Shown here: positions 41,699-50,320 of the stretch, piece by piece
Layout: every line of letters starts with the position of its first letter
Position numbering within the stretch: the stretch's first letter is position 1
Assembly: GCA_022340865.1 (NCBI GenBank)
Contig: JAJDNC010000010.1
Coordinates: forward strand, 1 to 64,000
DNA from: Gemmatimonadota bacterium
GTDB lineage: Bacteria; Gemmatimonadota; Gemmatimonadetes; Longimicrobiales; Gaopeijiaceae
DNA length: 64,000 nucleotides
Direction of reading: 5' to 3'
Notes under the pieces: generated by a model
Seen by the model: only the letters and a program-made list of their open reading frames with translations
Database searches by the model: none
What the model was told of the DNA's origin: nothing
Translations under genes and position numbers: made by a program

Positions 41699-43762
41699 CT
41701 ATCCCGCCGGCCGTATCCGTATGGCCTGCCCGCCTCCCGGCGCCAGCTTCAGCTCCAGCGTGGTGGTGGAGTCCACCGGCCTGCTGCTGATGACCAGGTC
41801 GTAGGGTCGGTCCATCCAGTTCGCCTTCGGGCCGTCGGCGTAGATCTCGGCGACGTAGCGCCTCCCGGGGTCCAGAAACGAGAGGGAGAGCGGGAGCGTG
41901 CGCGGGTTCCCGTCGGTGAGGGAGCCCACGTACCAGTCGTCGGAGTGGCGGTCCTTGCGCACCACCGTGATGTAGTCGCCGATGGCGCCGTTGGGCACGA
42001 ACGTGGTGTCCCAGTCCACCGGCACCTCCTCGATGAACTTGAAGCCAGGCTGGTTCCGGTAGTGCTCCGGGAGGTCGGCGGCCATCTGCAGGGGCGAGTA
42101 GATGACCACGTACTCGGCGAGCTGCTTGGCCAGCGTGGTGCGCACCCGGTCCAGGCCGGGGTTGCGTGTGTCCTCCAGCGCGAAGATCCCGGGGGTGAAG
42201 TCCATCGGGGCCTCCAGGAGCCGGGTGAAGGGGAGGATCGCCGTGTGCTCCGGCGGATTCCCGCCATCGCCGCTCCACGCGTTGTACTCCTGCCCCCGCG
42301 CCCCTTCCCGGCTCATCATGTTCGGCCAGGTGCGGCGGATCCCGGTGTCCTTGATGGGCTCGTGCACGTCCAGCATGAGGTGATGACGCGCCGCCGCCTC
42401 CACCACCTTCCGCCAGTGGCGCACCATGTACTGGCCGTGGTGGGGCTCGCCGCTCCGGGTCTTGTCGCCCACGTAGCCGGTCTTCACGGCCTTGATACCC
42501 AGGCTGTCGTACAGGGTGTACGCCGCCTCGAGCTGGCGCTCGTAGTTCTCCACCCCCATGGACGTTTCGTTGTGGGCGATGAGCGCTAAGCCCTTCTGCT
42601 TCGCGTAGGCCGCCACGGCCAGCAGGTCGTAGTCGGGATACGGCTGCGTGAAGGAGAACTTCTCGGCGTTGGCCTGCCAGTCGCCGTCCCACCCGAGATT
42701 CCATCCCTCCACCAGGAAGCCGCCCAGGTGGTGGGCCGCGGCGAAGTCGATGTACTCCTTCGCGTGGGCCGTGGTCGCGCCGTGCCTCGGGCCCGACGAC
42801 CACGTCATGGTATCGATGTGCATGGCCCACCAGATCCCGTCGTACTTCATGGGGTGGATCCACGACGTGTCCTTGATCTTGCTGGGCTCGTTGAGGTTCA
42901 GCACCAGGTACGAGGTGAGCAGGTCTCCCACACGGTCCGCCATCTGGACGGTGCGCCACGGGCTCACCGCCGGGGTGGTGTCCTTCACCGCCACGCCGTC
43001 GGCCCAGGGAACGAGCCTGGCTTTGAGGCGGGTGGTGCCGGTCCCCTCCAGCGTCATGGACGCCCAGTCGGTGAGGGCCGCTTCGTGGAGGACGAGCTTC
43101 AGACCGGTGGGGCTCTCCAGGGTGAGGGGCGTCTTCACCACCGGCAGCGTGGAAACGGGACTGGACCGGTACAGAAGCTCGTAGCGGTTCGGATCGTCGC
43201 CGGGGATCCACCACGCCTTGTCGTTCTCCGCCAGGGTGAACTCCGTGGCCTCGTCCATGATCTCGAAGGGGCCCAAATCCGGCTGCGCGGGGAGCTCGTA
43301 GCGGAACGCGACGCCGTCGTCGAAGGCGCGGAAGACGATGCGCATGCGCAGGTGCGGGGCGCTCGCCCGCTCCACCGTCACCGCCAGCTCGTCGTGGTGG
43401 TCGCGGATGTGGGTGACCTCGCCCCACGGCTGTGTCCACGTCTCGTCGTGGGTGGCGCGGGTGGTGTCCACCAGGCGCAGGTGCGCCGTGAGGGAAGGAT
43501 GGTGCAAGAAGGTGAATCCCATGCGCGACGCCTCGATGACATCGCGGCCGTCGCGCCGCACGCGGTATACCGGCACACCCGAGTCCACCAGCGCGAAGGA
43601 GATCTGGTTCCGGCCGTCGGGGGAGGACACGGTGAGAAAGGACGGGGGCCGTGCCGCGGCGGCGGCCGCGTCGGCGAGGGGTGTCGGCCGCGCCTCGCAG
43701 GACGACACGACGGCCAGGGCGCCGGCCCAGGCCAGGGTAGCGAGCAGGGTGGGAACGCGCAT
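41699..43762 (-). CDS. GH97 family glycosidase, lipoprotein
   Basis: 687 residues. A lipoprotein signal (ALAVVSSC) is followed by the GH97 N-terminal beta-sandwich (TVSSPDGRNQISFAL, RYELLYRSSPVSTLPVVKTP), the TIM barrel (GIWWAMHIDTMTW, VEGWNLGWDGDWQANAEKFS, LIAHNETSMGVENYE, DVHEPIKDTGIRRTWPNMM) and a C-terminal sandwich. GH97 enzymes are alpha-glucosidases or alpha-galactosidases that need calcium; inverting and retaining types differ at one catalytic residue I cannot assign with certainty. The ATG at 43760-43762 was chosen; frames continuing upstream run into LigD antisense. Confidence 0.92.
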   Translation of the reverse strand: MRVPTLLATLAWAGALAVVSSCEARPTPLADAAAAAARPPSFLTVSSPDGRNQISFALVDSGVPVYRVRRDGRDVIEASRMGFTFLHHPSLTAHLRLVDTTRATHDETWTQPWGEVTHIRDHHDELAVTVERASAPHLRMRIVFRAFDDGVAFRYELPAQPDLGPFEIMDEATEFTLAENDKAWWIPGDDPNRYELLYRSSPVSTLPVVKTPLTLESPTGLKLVLHEAALTDWASMTLEGTGTTRLKARLVPWADGVAVKDTTPAVSPWRTVQMADRVGDLLTSYLVLNLNEPSKIKDTSWIHPMKYDGIWWAMHIDTMTWSSGPRHGATTAHAKEYIDFAAAHHLGGFLVEGWNLGWDGDWQANAEKFSFTQPYPDYDLLAVAAYAKQKGLALIAHNETSMGVENYERQLEAAYTLYDSLGIKAVKTGYVGDKTRSGEPHHGQYMVRHWRKVVEAAARHHLMLDVHEPIKDTGIRRTWPNMMSREGARGQEYNAWSGDGGNPPEHTAILPFTRLLEAPMDFTPGIFALEDTRNPGLDRVRTTLAKQLAEYVVIYSPLQMAADLPEHYRNQPGFKFIEEVPVDWDTTFVPNGAIGDYITVVRKDRHSDDWYVGSLTDGNPRTLPLSLSFLDPGRRYVAEIYADGPKANWMDRPYDLVISSRPVDSTTTLELKLAPGGGQAIRIRPAG

Positions 43763-43855
43763 GATCCGGTGGGCCTCCTCCGTCGGCACCGCGTGACAGG
43801 CGCGAGCCACGGGTCTCCTTGTGCCCTCGCACCTCGACAACCGATTGTAGCTCGC

Positions 43856-46468
43856 ATGACCCCCTCCCGCGACGAACGCCTGGCGAAGTACCGCGAGAAG
43901 CGGAAGGCCGGCCGCACCCCCGAGCCCTTCGGCGGCGAGGTGCCGGTGGGCGGGAGCGTCTTCGTGGCGCAGAAGCACCGGGCGCGGTCCCTGCACTGGG
44001 ATCTGCGCCTGGAGCTGGACGGCGTGCTGCTCTCCTGGGCGGTGCCCAAAGGGCCCTCGCCGAATCAGGCGGACAAGCGCCTGGCGGTGCGAACCGAGGA
44101 CCACCCTCTGGAGTACGCGGAGTTCGAGGGCGTCATCCCCGAGGGCGAGTACGGTGCGGGCTCCATGATCGTATGGGACCGGGGCACCTGGGTGCCGGTG
44201 GAGGAGCCCCACGAGGGTCTGGAGAAGGGCAAGCTCCTCTTCGACCTGCACGGCCACAAGCTGCTGGGACGCTGGACCCTGGTGAAGACGCGGCAGGCGC
44301 CGAACTCGTGGCTCCTCATCAAGGAGCGCGACGCTCACATGGACCCCGAGGGCGGCACCGAGTCGTATCCCGACGACTCCGTCTACTCGGGGCTCACGGT
44401 GGAGGAGCTCGCCGGGGCCGACGAGCGGGCGGAGGCGCTGGCGGCCCGGGTGGCGGCGCTGGAGGGGAAGGGCGCGAAGGCCCGGGACGTGCGCGCCGGC
44501 GACGTGGCGCTCATGCTCGCCACCCCCGCCGAGGATCCCTTCGACAGGGAAGGGTGGCTCTTCGAGCTGAAGTACGACGGGTACAGGCTCGTGGCCGAAC
44601 GGCGGCAGCGGGAGCCGTACCTGCGCTCCCGCGCGGGGCACGACCTCACCGTCACCTTCCCGGACATCGCCCGGGCGGTGCGGGGGCTGCCGTACGAGGG
44701 GCTGATCCTGGACGGCGAGGTGGTGGTGCACGACGCCGAGGGGCTTCCGTCGTTCTCCAGGCTGCAGCGGCGCGGACGGATCCTGAACCGCCTGGACGCG
44801 CTCCGGGCCGGCGTGGAGCTTCCCGCGACCTATTGGGCCTTCGACCTGCTGGCGCTGGAGGGCTACGACCTCCGCGGGCTCCCCCTGCGCACCCGCAAAG
44901 AGCTCCTCCGGGAAGTGCTCCCCACGGTGGGGCCCATCCGCTACTCGGATCACGTCGCCACGCAGGGCGAGGCCCTGTACGAACGGGTCGCCGCCCTGCG
45001 CCTGGAGGGCATCGTCGGCAAGAACGCCGATGCCCCCTACCGGGGAGGGCGGTCCGCGCAGTGGGTCAAGGTGCGCCCGGTGCGCGTCGAGGACTTCGTC
45101 GTGGTGGGATGGACGGAGCCCCGGGCCTCACGGGCCGGGTTCGGCGCGCTGCACCTGGCCCGCTACCGGGGAGAGGATCTCGTCTACGTGGGAAGCGTCG
45201 GCTCGGGCTTCAGCGACGCGCAGCTCGAGGAGATGCTCTCTGCGCTCCGTGCTCTGGAGGTGGACGCGTGCTCCTGTACCGACGGGCCGGCCCCGAAGGG
45301 GAGGACGCACCACTGGGTGCGGCCGGAGCTGGTGGTGGAGGTGAAGTACAAGGAGATGACCGACCAGGGCCTGGCCCGGCAGGCGTCGTTCTCGCGCCTG
45401 CGCACGGACAAGGGGCCACGCGAGTGCACGGAGGAGGAAGAGGGGGGCGGGGACGCCGGCGGAGGCGTCGACGGCGCCGAGGCCATCGAAGCAGCCGGCG
45501 CGGCGGCCGACGGGACGACGAGAAGCGCCGGGCGTTCGGGAAGACTCGGCGCGCCGTCCGCGCGGGCGCCGGAGGCCGACCGGAGCGTCCCCTTCACGAA
45601 CCTGGACAAGGTCTTCTGGCCCGAGGACGGATACACCAAGGGCGACCTCGTCGAGTACCACCGACAGGTGGCGCCCTGGATGCTGGCCTACCTGGAGGAC
45701 CGCCCCCTGGTGATGACACGCTATCCCGACGGGATCGCGGGCAAGTCGTTCTTCCAGAAGGACGCGCCTCCGTTCGCGCCGGAGTGGATCCGGCGGGTCA
45801 CGCTGTGGAGCGAGGGGGCCGAACGGGAGCTTTCGTACTTCGTCGCGGAAGACCTGGAGTCACTCCTGTACGTCGTGAACCTGGGCACCATCCCCCTGCA
45901 CGTGTGGTCGAGCCGCATCGACACCCTCGCCGCGCCCGACTGGTGCATCCTCGACCTGGATCCCAAGGAGGCGCCCTTCGGCCACGTGGTGGACATAGCG
46001 AAGCTGCTGCACGGGCTCTGTGACGAGATCGGCCTGCCCAGCTTCGTGAAGACCAGCGGGTCCTCGGGGCTGCACGTGCTGATCCCCCTGGGCCGGCGCC
46101 TCACCTACGAGCAGTCGCGCACGCTGGCGCAGCTCCTGGCGCGGGTGGCCGTGGCCGAGCGCACCGACATCGCCACCCTGACGCGCAACCCGGCGCGGCG
46201 CGCGGGTAAGGTGTACATCGACTTCGTCCAGAACGGCCACGGCCGCCTTCTGGCGGCGCCGTTCACGGTGCGGCCGCTCCCCGGGGCGCCGGTGTCGGCG
46301 CCGCTGCGTTGGCACGAGGTGAACGCGCGTCTGAGGATCGGGGGCCACACGGTGAAGAGCATGCCGCGCCGCATGCGGCGCTTGAAGGAGGACCCGCTCC
46401 GGCCCGTCCTCGACTTGGAGCCGGACCTGCTGGGGGCGCTGGAGCGGCTGACCCACTGGTTCGACTGA
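43856..46468 (+). CDS. ligD: ATP-dependent DNA ligase LigD (phosphoesterase-ligase-polymerase)
   Basis: 870 residues with three domains in the Pseudomonas order. 3'-phosphoesterase about 30-160 (FVAQKHRARSLHWDLRLELDG, SWAVPKGPS). Ligase about 215-520 with the nucleotidyl-lysine K239 in FELKYDGYR, then LDGEVVVHD, EGIVGKNADAPYRGGRS and WVKVRP. An acidic/Ala-rich linker about 522-575 precedes the primase-polymerase with CILDLDPKEAP (metal-binding Asp pair) and KTSGSSGLHVLIPL. It fills in and seals double-strand breaks bound by Ku. No SOS-like box is seen at its promoter, unlike ku. Divergent from GH97 with 93 bases between. Confidence 0.96.
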   Translation: MTPSRDERLAKYREKRKAGRTPEPFGGEVPVGGSVFVAQKHRARSLHWDLRLELDGVLLSWAVPKGPSPNQADKRLAVRTEDHPLEYAEFEGVIPEGEYGAGSMIVWDRGTWVPVEEPHEGLEKGKLLFDLHGHKLLGRWTLVKTRQAPNSWLLIKERDAHMDPEGGTESYPDDSVYSGLTVEELAGADERAEALAARVAALEGKGAKARDVRAGDVALMLATPAEDPFDREGWLFELKYDGYRLVAERRQREPYLRSRAGHDLTVTFPDIARAVRGLPYEGLILDGEVVVHDAEGLPSFSRLQRRGRILNRLDALRAGVELPATYWAFDLLALEGYDLRGLPLRTRKELLREVLPTVGPIRYSDHVATQGEALYERVAALRLEGIVGKNADAPYRGGRSAQWVKVRPVRVEDFVVVGWTEPRASRAGFGALHLARYRGEDLVYVGSVGSGFSDAQLEEMLSALRALEVDACSCTDGPAPKGRTHHWVRPELVVEVKYKEMTDQGLARQASFSRLRTDKGPRECTEEEEGGGDAGGGVDGAEAIEAAGAAADGTTRSAGRSGRLGAPSARAPEADRSVPFTNLDKVFWPEDGYTKGDLVEYHRQVAPWMLAYLEDRPLVMTRYPDGIAGKSFFQKDAPPFAPEWIRRVTLWSEGAERELSYFVAEDLESLLYVVNLGTIPLHVWSSRIDTLAAPDWCILDLDPKEAPFGHVVDIAKLLHGLCDEIGLPSFVKTSGSSGLHVLIPLGRRLTYEQSRTLAQLLARVAVAERTDIATLTRNPARRAGKVYIDFVQNGHGRLLAAPFTVRPLPGAPVSAPLRWHEVNARLRIGGHTVKSMPRRMRRLKEDPLRPVLDLEPDLLGALERLTHWFD

Positions 46469-46496
46469 GGCGCCCTGCCACCGGCGGAGCCCGCGC

Positions 46497-47138
46497 TCAG
46501 GCCACGTGTCGCGCGGCGATGAGATCGCGCAGCTTGGTCACCAACAGATCCACCGCCACGCGGTTGTATCCCCCCTCCGGAACCACGAAGTCCGCGTGAC
46601 GCTTGCTGGGCTCTACGAACTCCAGGTGCATGGGTCGCACCGTCGCCTCGTACTGGTCCAGGACGGACTCAGCGGTGCGGCCCCGCTCCTCCACGTCGCG
46701 CCGCAGGCGTCGCATGAGCCGCACGTCGGCGTCCGTGTCCACGAAGACCCTGACATCCATGAGCTCGCGGAGACGCGCATCGGCGAGCACGAGGATGCCG
46801 TCCAGGATCACCAACGGCCTCGGCTCGAGGCACATCACGGCGGGTGCACGGGTGTGGGTGGAGAAGTCGTACGTCGGCACCTCGGCGGCGGCGTTGGAGA
46901 GGAGACGGGCCACGTGCTCCACCATGAGCTCCGTCTCCAGGGACTCGGGGTGGTCGAAGTTCACACGGACCCGTTCCTCGAAGGCGAGGTGGGAGAGGTC
47001 GCGATAGTACGCATCGTGGTGGAGGACGGCGGTGGTTCCCGGGGGCAGCGCACGACACACCTCGCTGACCACGGTGGACTTGCCGGAGCCGCTTCCCCCG
47101 GCCACGCCCATCACGACGGGGCGGTAGGCCGGGGTCAT
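46497..47138 (-). CDS. udk: Uridine/cytidine kinase
   Basis: 213 residues, the usual size. P-loop GVAGGSGSGKSTVV, the family motif LHHDAYYRDLSHL, NFDHPESLETELM, TYDFSTHTRA, VILDGILVLAD and RRLRRDVEERGRTAES. It phosphorylates uridine (and cytidine) to the monophosphate in pyrimidine salvage. The ATG at 47136-47138 is one base after the stop of the DtxR-type regulator, so the two are co-transcribed, an unusual pairing. Extending the frame upstream would only add sequence overlapping the regulator. Confidence 0.92.
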   Translation of the reverse strand: MTPAYRPVVMGVAGGSGSGKSTVVSEVCRALPPGTTAVLHHDAYYRDLSHLAFEERVRVNFDHPESLETELMVEHVARLLSNAAAEVPTYDFSTHTRAPAVMCLEPRPLVILDGILVLADARLRELMDVRVFVDTDADVRLMRRLRRDVEERGRTAESVLDQYEATVRPMHLEFVEPSKRHADFVVPEGGYNRVAVDLLVTKLRDLIAARHVA

Positions 47139-47139
47139 C

Positions 47140-47832
47140 TCACAGCCCGTCCGTCGAGACGACGAAGATCCGGCCGGCGAGCTCGCGGTCCACGGTGAGG
47201 CGCGTGCCACCCGGACCCCCGAGCTGGACCACGATCCCTCCACGTGGATCTCCCTGGCTGGATTCCACCAGAAGGCGGGTTCCCGGAGTCAGCCCGGTCG
47301 CCTCCAGGGATCGAAGCTCGCCCGGATCCTCGTCCTGCACCGCGCGCACCCGCAGCTCCACACCCGGCGCCACGTCCGCGAGCGTGAGGAAGTCGGTGGC
47401 CTCGATCTCCCCCGACGACGTGGGGATGGGTGCGCCATGGGGGTCGTGGCTCGGGAAGTGGAGGGCGTCGGCCATGTGCTCCACGAGCCTGTCGGAGGCG
47501 GCGTGCTCGAGGCGCTCGGCCTCCTCGTGCACGTCGTCCCATGTGTATCCCAGGCGCTCGCACAGATAGGTCTCGATGACCCGGTGGCGGCGCAGGACCT
47601 TGAGCGCTTCCCGCACACCCAGCTCCGTCAGCCGAACGCCCCGGTAAGGCACGTGCTCCAACAGCTTGGCGTCGGCCAGGCGCTTGATCATGCCGGTGAC
47701 CGAAGCGGGCTGCACCGCCAACACCTCGGCGATGGCGCTCGTGGAGGCGGTATCTCCTCGCTCGGTAAGGCCGTAGATGGCCTTCAGGTAGTCTTCCGCC
47801 GAGCGCGAGAGAGGGGGGTGGACCGGGGACAT
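47140..47832 (-). CDS. DtxR/MntR-family metal-dependent regulator
   Basis: 230 residues. Helix-turn-helix at about 10-65 (SAEDYLKAIYGLTERGD, TSAIAEVLAVQPASVTGMIKRLADAKLLEH), dimerisation/metal domain 70-140 with the ligand-type residues HRVIETYLCERLGY, VHEEAERLEHAASDRLVEHM, and an SH3-like FeoA domain about 160-228 (GVELRVRAVQDEDPGEL, ELAGRIFVV). It should repress Mn or Fe uptake or related genes when metal is plentiful. The presence of the FeoA domain fits DtxR/IdeR-type proteins. Followed directly by udk. Confidence 0.92.
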   Translation of the reverse strand: MSPVHPPLSRSAEDYLKAIYGLTERGDTASTSAIAEVLAVQPASVTGMIKRLADAKLLEHVPYRGVRLTELGVREALKVLRRHRVIETYLCERLGYTWDDVHEEAERLEHAASDRLVEHMADALHFPSHDPHGAPIPTSSGEIEATDFLTLADVAPGVELRVRAVQDEDPGELRSLEATGLTPGTRLLVESSQGDPRGGIVVQLGGPGGTRLTVDRELAGRIFVVSTDGL

Positions 47833-48061
47833 GGCACCAACCTATTCCACGCGGCGAGGGCCGTCGACCCCGGAAGACGGCCCTCACGTTCCTCCCGTCG
47901 GGACGCCCTTCCGCGGGAGCCCGTCCGGGGGAGGCATGACGCCCCCTCCTGACTTCCCGGGACGAACGAAATACCTTCGGTGCGGCCGCACTTTCGGTGT
48001 ATCATGGTATAAGAGCCATGTTCGATTCGAAGCTCGGATCTCCATCCCATCGCCCCGGCGA

Positions 48062-48592
48062 ATGAGTCCAGAGGACCCGGTTCGTCCCTACCACGCCAAA
48101 GAGGAGGCGCGCGGGCAGGAAGCCGCCGACGCCGTGGCCGCCGTGCTGAAGCACGCCGCGGAGCACGACGAGCGCGCGCGTGGGAAGCGGCCGCCCAGGA
48201 AGCAGCCCAAGTGGATGTTGCCCCTGGGGATCCAGCTGGCAGTGCTGGCTGTGTATCTGCTCATCTCGCCGCCACGGTGGATCACCGTGCATCCCATCGC
48301 GGCTCCCGACTCGGCTACCCAGCAAGAAGGTCTGCGCATGGCGATGTACGTTCAGTCACAGCAGATCGAGGCATACCGGGTCCAGCACGGCCGGCTCCCC
48401 AGCACCCTCGCCGAGCTTCCCGGCACTCCGCAGCCAGGCGTCGAATACCAGGTCCAGAGCTCGGATGCGTACCGGCTGGTGGGTACGGACGGCCCGGCCG
48501 CCCTCATCTACGACTCCACCGAATCCCCTGCCGACTTCCTGGGGCCGGCGGCGGCGGCCAAGCTCGCCTCGGGTGCCGGAGGGAAGTCATGA
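48062..48592 (+). CDS. Membrane-anchored protein paired with a pseudopilin
   Basis: 176 residues, family not recognised. A basic cytoplasmic N-terminus (EARGQEAADAVAAVLKHAAEHDERARGKRPPRKQPK) leads to one membrane helix (LGIQLAVLAVYLLISPP, about 52-68) and a periplasmic domain containing QEGLRMAMYVQSQQIEAYRVQHGRLP, which looks like the helix and loop of type II secretion pseudopilins, although the prepilin cleavage site is absent. A -10-like TATAAG is at 48008-48013. The stop overlaps the next start (ATGA), so the pair forms one operon. Confidence 0.78.
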   Translation: MSPEDPVRPYHAKEEARGQEAADAVAAVLKHAAEHDERARGKRPPRKQPKWMLPLGIQLAVLAVYLLISPPRWITVHPIAAPDSATQQEGLRMAMYVQSQQIEAYRVQHGRLPSTLAELPGTPQPGVEYQVQSSDAYRLVGTDGPAALIYDSTESPADFLGPAAAAKLASGAGGKS

Positions 48593-49116
48593 TCGCGCGC
48601 CTGCGAGTCCCGGGAAGCCGGGAGCACTCCGCGGCAGCGGGGTCCGGAAAGCGAGGCAGGTCTCGTCGAGGCGGCTTCACGTTCGTCGAGGCGCTGGTGG
48701 CCGTGTCCATCGTGGGGATCCTCGCCGGCCTGGCCCTCCCCAACATGAAGGACGTCCTGCTGCGGGCGCAGGCCACCAAGCTCGCCGGTGACATGGAGGT
48801 CGTGCGGGTCGCGGCCGCATCGTACAACGCCAAGTACCACGCGTGGCCCGCCGAGACCGCCGCCGGCAAGGTGCCACCGGAGCTGGTACCCTACCTTCCC
48901 GCCAACTACTCCTTCGTCCGCGACGGGTATGAGCTCGACTACGAGAACTGGAGCCTGCCCGGCGGACTGCCCGGAGACCCGAAGACGCATACGCTCATCG
49001 GTGTCTCCGTCGTGGTCACCAACCCGGCACTGGGCAACGCCCTGGTGGAGCTGCTGGGCAAGGCCATCATCTTCTCCGTCGGTAACAGGCACACGATCGT
49101 CATCGATCGCTCCTGA
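48589..49116 (+). CDS. Type IV pilin/pseudopilin-like protein
   Basis: 175 residues. After a basic leader of about 28 residues (long for a prepilin, ending SRRGG) comes the classic pilin helix FTFVEALVAVSIVGILAGLALPN. The cleavage Gly precedes Phe1, and Glu5 is present. The rest carries a globular domain (AAASYNAKYHAWPAE, TLIGVSVVVTNPALGNALV). No pilus assembly genes are in the window, so it depends on machinery elsewhere. ATG overlaps the stop of the partner gene at 48592. Confidence 0.88.
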   Translation: MIARLRVPGSREHSAAAGSGKRGRSRRGGFTFVEALVAVSIVGILAGLALPNMKDVLLRAQATKLAGDMEVVRVAAASYNAKYHAWPAETAAGKVPPELVPYLPANYSFVRDGYELDYENWSLPGGLPGDPKTHTLIGVSVVVTNPALGNALVELLGKAIIFSVGNRHTIVIDRS

Positions 49117-49208
49117 CGCCCCGTCGCGCCGGTGTGGAATGTTCCGGCGCCACGGTCGTATGTTCGGATGACGCCAGGCATACGGCCCCTCCATCACCGA
49201 TTCCCGTC

Positions 49209-49628
49209 ATGAGTCCATACGAGAAGGCCACCGAAGGGATCCGGGTACGCGTCGAGCCGTACTTCTCCCCGGCCGAGTCCAGCCCGGCCGAAGGCACCTT
49301 CGTGTTCGCCTATCACATCGAGGTGGCGAACGAGGGGGACGTCGCTGCGCAGCTTCTCTTCCGCCACTGGCTGATCCACGATGCGGCGGGTGACGACACC
49401 GAGGTGGACGGAGAGGGCGTCGTGGGCCTCCAGCCCCGGCTCCACCCGGGGGAGTCGCACAGCTATCGGAGCTTCTGCGTGCTGACCTCGCCGTCGGGGT
49501 ACATGGAGGGGTACTACACCTTCGAGCGCGCGGGCGGAGGGCGCTTCCGCGTGGAGGTCCCCCGCTTCGACTTCACCGCCCCGATGCTGGCGCACTTCGA
49601 TGAGAGCGACGACGAGGTCATGAACTGA
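49209..49628 (+). CDS. apaG: ApaG domain protein
   Basis: 139 residues, a typical ApaG length. The fibronectin-like ApaG fold is shown by IRVRVEPYFSPAESSPAEG, FVFAYHIEVANEGDVAAQLLFRHW, VGLQPRLHPGESHSYRSFCVL and GYMEGYYTFE. ApaG is linked to cobalt/magnesium resistance and Ap4A metabolism in enterobacteria, but the biochemical role is still unclear. The ATG at 49209 fits the conserved start; longer frames add no family sequence. Confidence 0.93.
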   Translation: MSPYEKATEGIRVRVEPYFSPAESSPAEGTFVFAYHIEVANEGDVAAQLLFRHWLIHDAAGDDTEVDGEGVVGLQPRLHPGESHSYRSFCVLTSPSGYMEGYYTFERAGGGRFRVEVPRFDFTAPMLAHFDESDDEVMN

Positions 49629-49765
49629 GGCGCCGGGGACATCCGGTGCCTTCCACGGTCGGCGCGGAGGTCTCGCACGCGGCGAAACAGGCGTTTGCAG
49701 CGCCTGTGCTTTCTGTTATGCTACTCCGTTTTCACCCACTCACCCACAGGCTCGTAGGGGGACAC

Positions 49766-50320
49766 GTGAGTGACGCGGTAGCCGTGGACGCCAAGCGCAT
49801 CCTCCTGCGCTATGGAGCACCCATCTCGGTTCTGGACAAGGTGTCCGAGGCGGAGCGGATCGCGTTTGCACGAACCGTCAGCAGGACCGTTCTCGCCGAG
49901 CGGGAGGACGTGCTCCGGAAGCTGCTCACCGACCTGGGGTACATGGAGCCGGTGGCGCCCAAGGGGGGCAAGGGGTCTCGCTCCCACAAGGGAAACTCGG
50001 GAAGCACGAACAAGCCGGCCGACAAGAAGCCGACACGGGCCGCGAAGAAGGCTGAGAAGCCGATCGAGAAGAAGCCGACACGGGCCGCGAAGACGGCTGA
50101 GAAGCCGATCGAGAAGAAGCCGGCACGGCCCGTGAAGGCGACGAAGCCCGCCGCGGCCAAGAAGGCGCCGACCCGGAAGGCGAGGAAGCCCGCCGCGGCC
50201 AAGAAGGCGCCGACCCGGAAGGCGAGGAAGCCCGCCGCGGCCAAGAAGGCGCCGACCCGGAAAGCGAAGAAGTCCGCCGCGGCCAGGAAGGCGCCGACCC
50301 GGAAGACGAAGAAGCGCTAG
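49766..50320 (+). CDS. Histone H1-like protein with Lys/Ala/Pro repeats
   Basis: 184 residues from GTG 49766 (AGGGGG five bases upstream). Residues 1-65 form a helical head (SDAVAVDAKRILLRYGAPIS, VLAEREDVLRKLLTDLGYME). The rest is extremely basic: about two and a half 15-residue units (KKPTRAAKKAEKPIE) and then four 14-residue units (KPAAAKKAPTRKAR with small changes). Such tails bind DNA, as in eukaryotic H1 and bacterial HctB/AlgP-like proteins. A nucleoid role is inferred. Its stop overlaps the stop of the convergent gene. Confidence 0.85.
   Translation: MSDAVAVDAKRILLRYGAPISVLDKVSEAERIAFARTVSRTVLAEREDVLRKLLTDLGYMEPVAPKGGKGSRSHKGNSGSTNKPADKKPTRAAKKAEKPIEKKPTRAAKTAEKPIEKKPARPVKATKPAAAKKAPTRKARKPAAAKKAPTRKARKPAAAKKAPTRKAKKSAAARKAPTRKTKKR
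50144..50311 (+). repeat. Four tandem 42-base in-frame repeats
   Basis: Units start at 50144, 50186, 50228 and 50270, each 42 bases encoding 14 residues. The first three are nearly identical at the DNA level; the fourth has diverged (TCC for CCC, AGG for AAG). Copy number could vary between strains by slippage or recombination. Confidence 0.9.

Noticed and set aside
42728..43855. Long N-terminal extension of LigD in the open frame
   Set aside because: It is antisense to the GH97 coding region and has no LigD similarity; the ATG at 43856 begins the family's N-terminus.
43830..43855. SOS box upstream of ligD
   Set aside because: The only inverted repeat there is ACAA-CCGA-TTGT, which lacks the GAAC/GTTC core.
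43763..44953. Long N-terminal extension of the GH97 frame
   Set aside because: It is antisense to ligD. The signal peptide at 43762 marks the true start.
50144..50311. CRISPR array
   Set aside because: The 42-base repeats are contiguous without unique spacers and are in frame inside a Lys/Ala-rich coding region.
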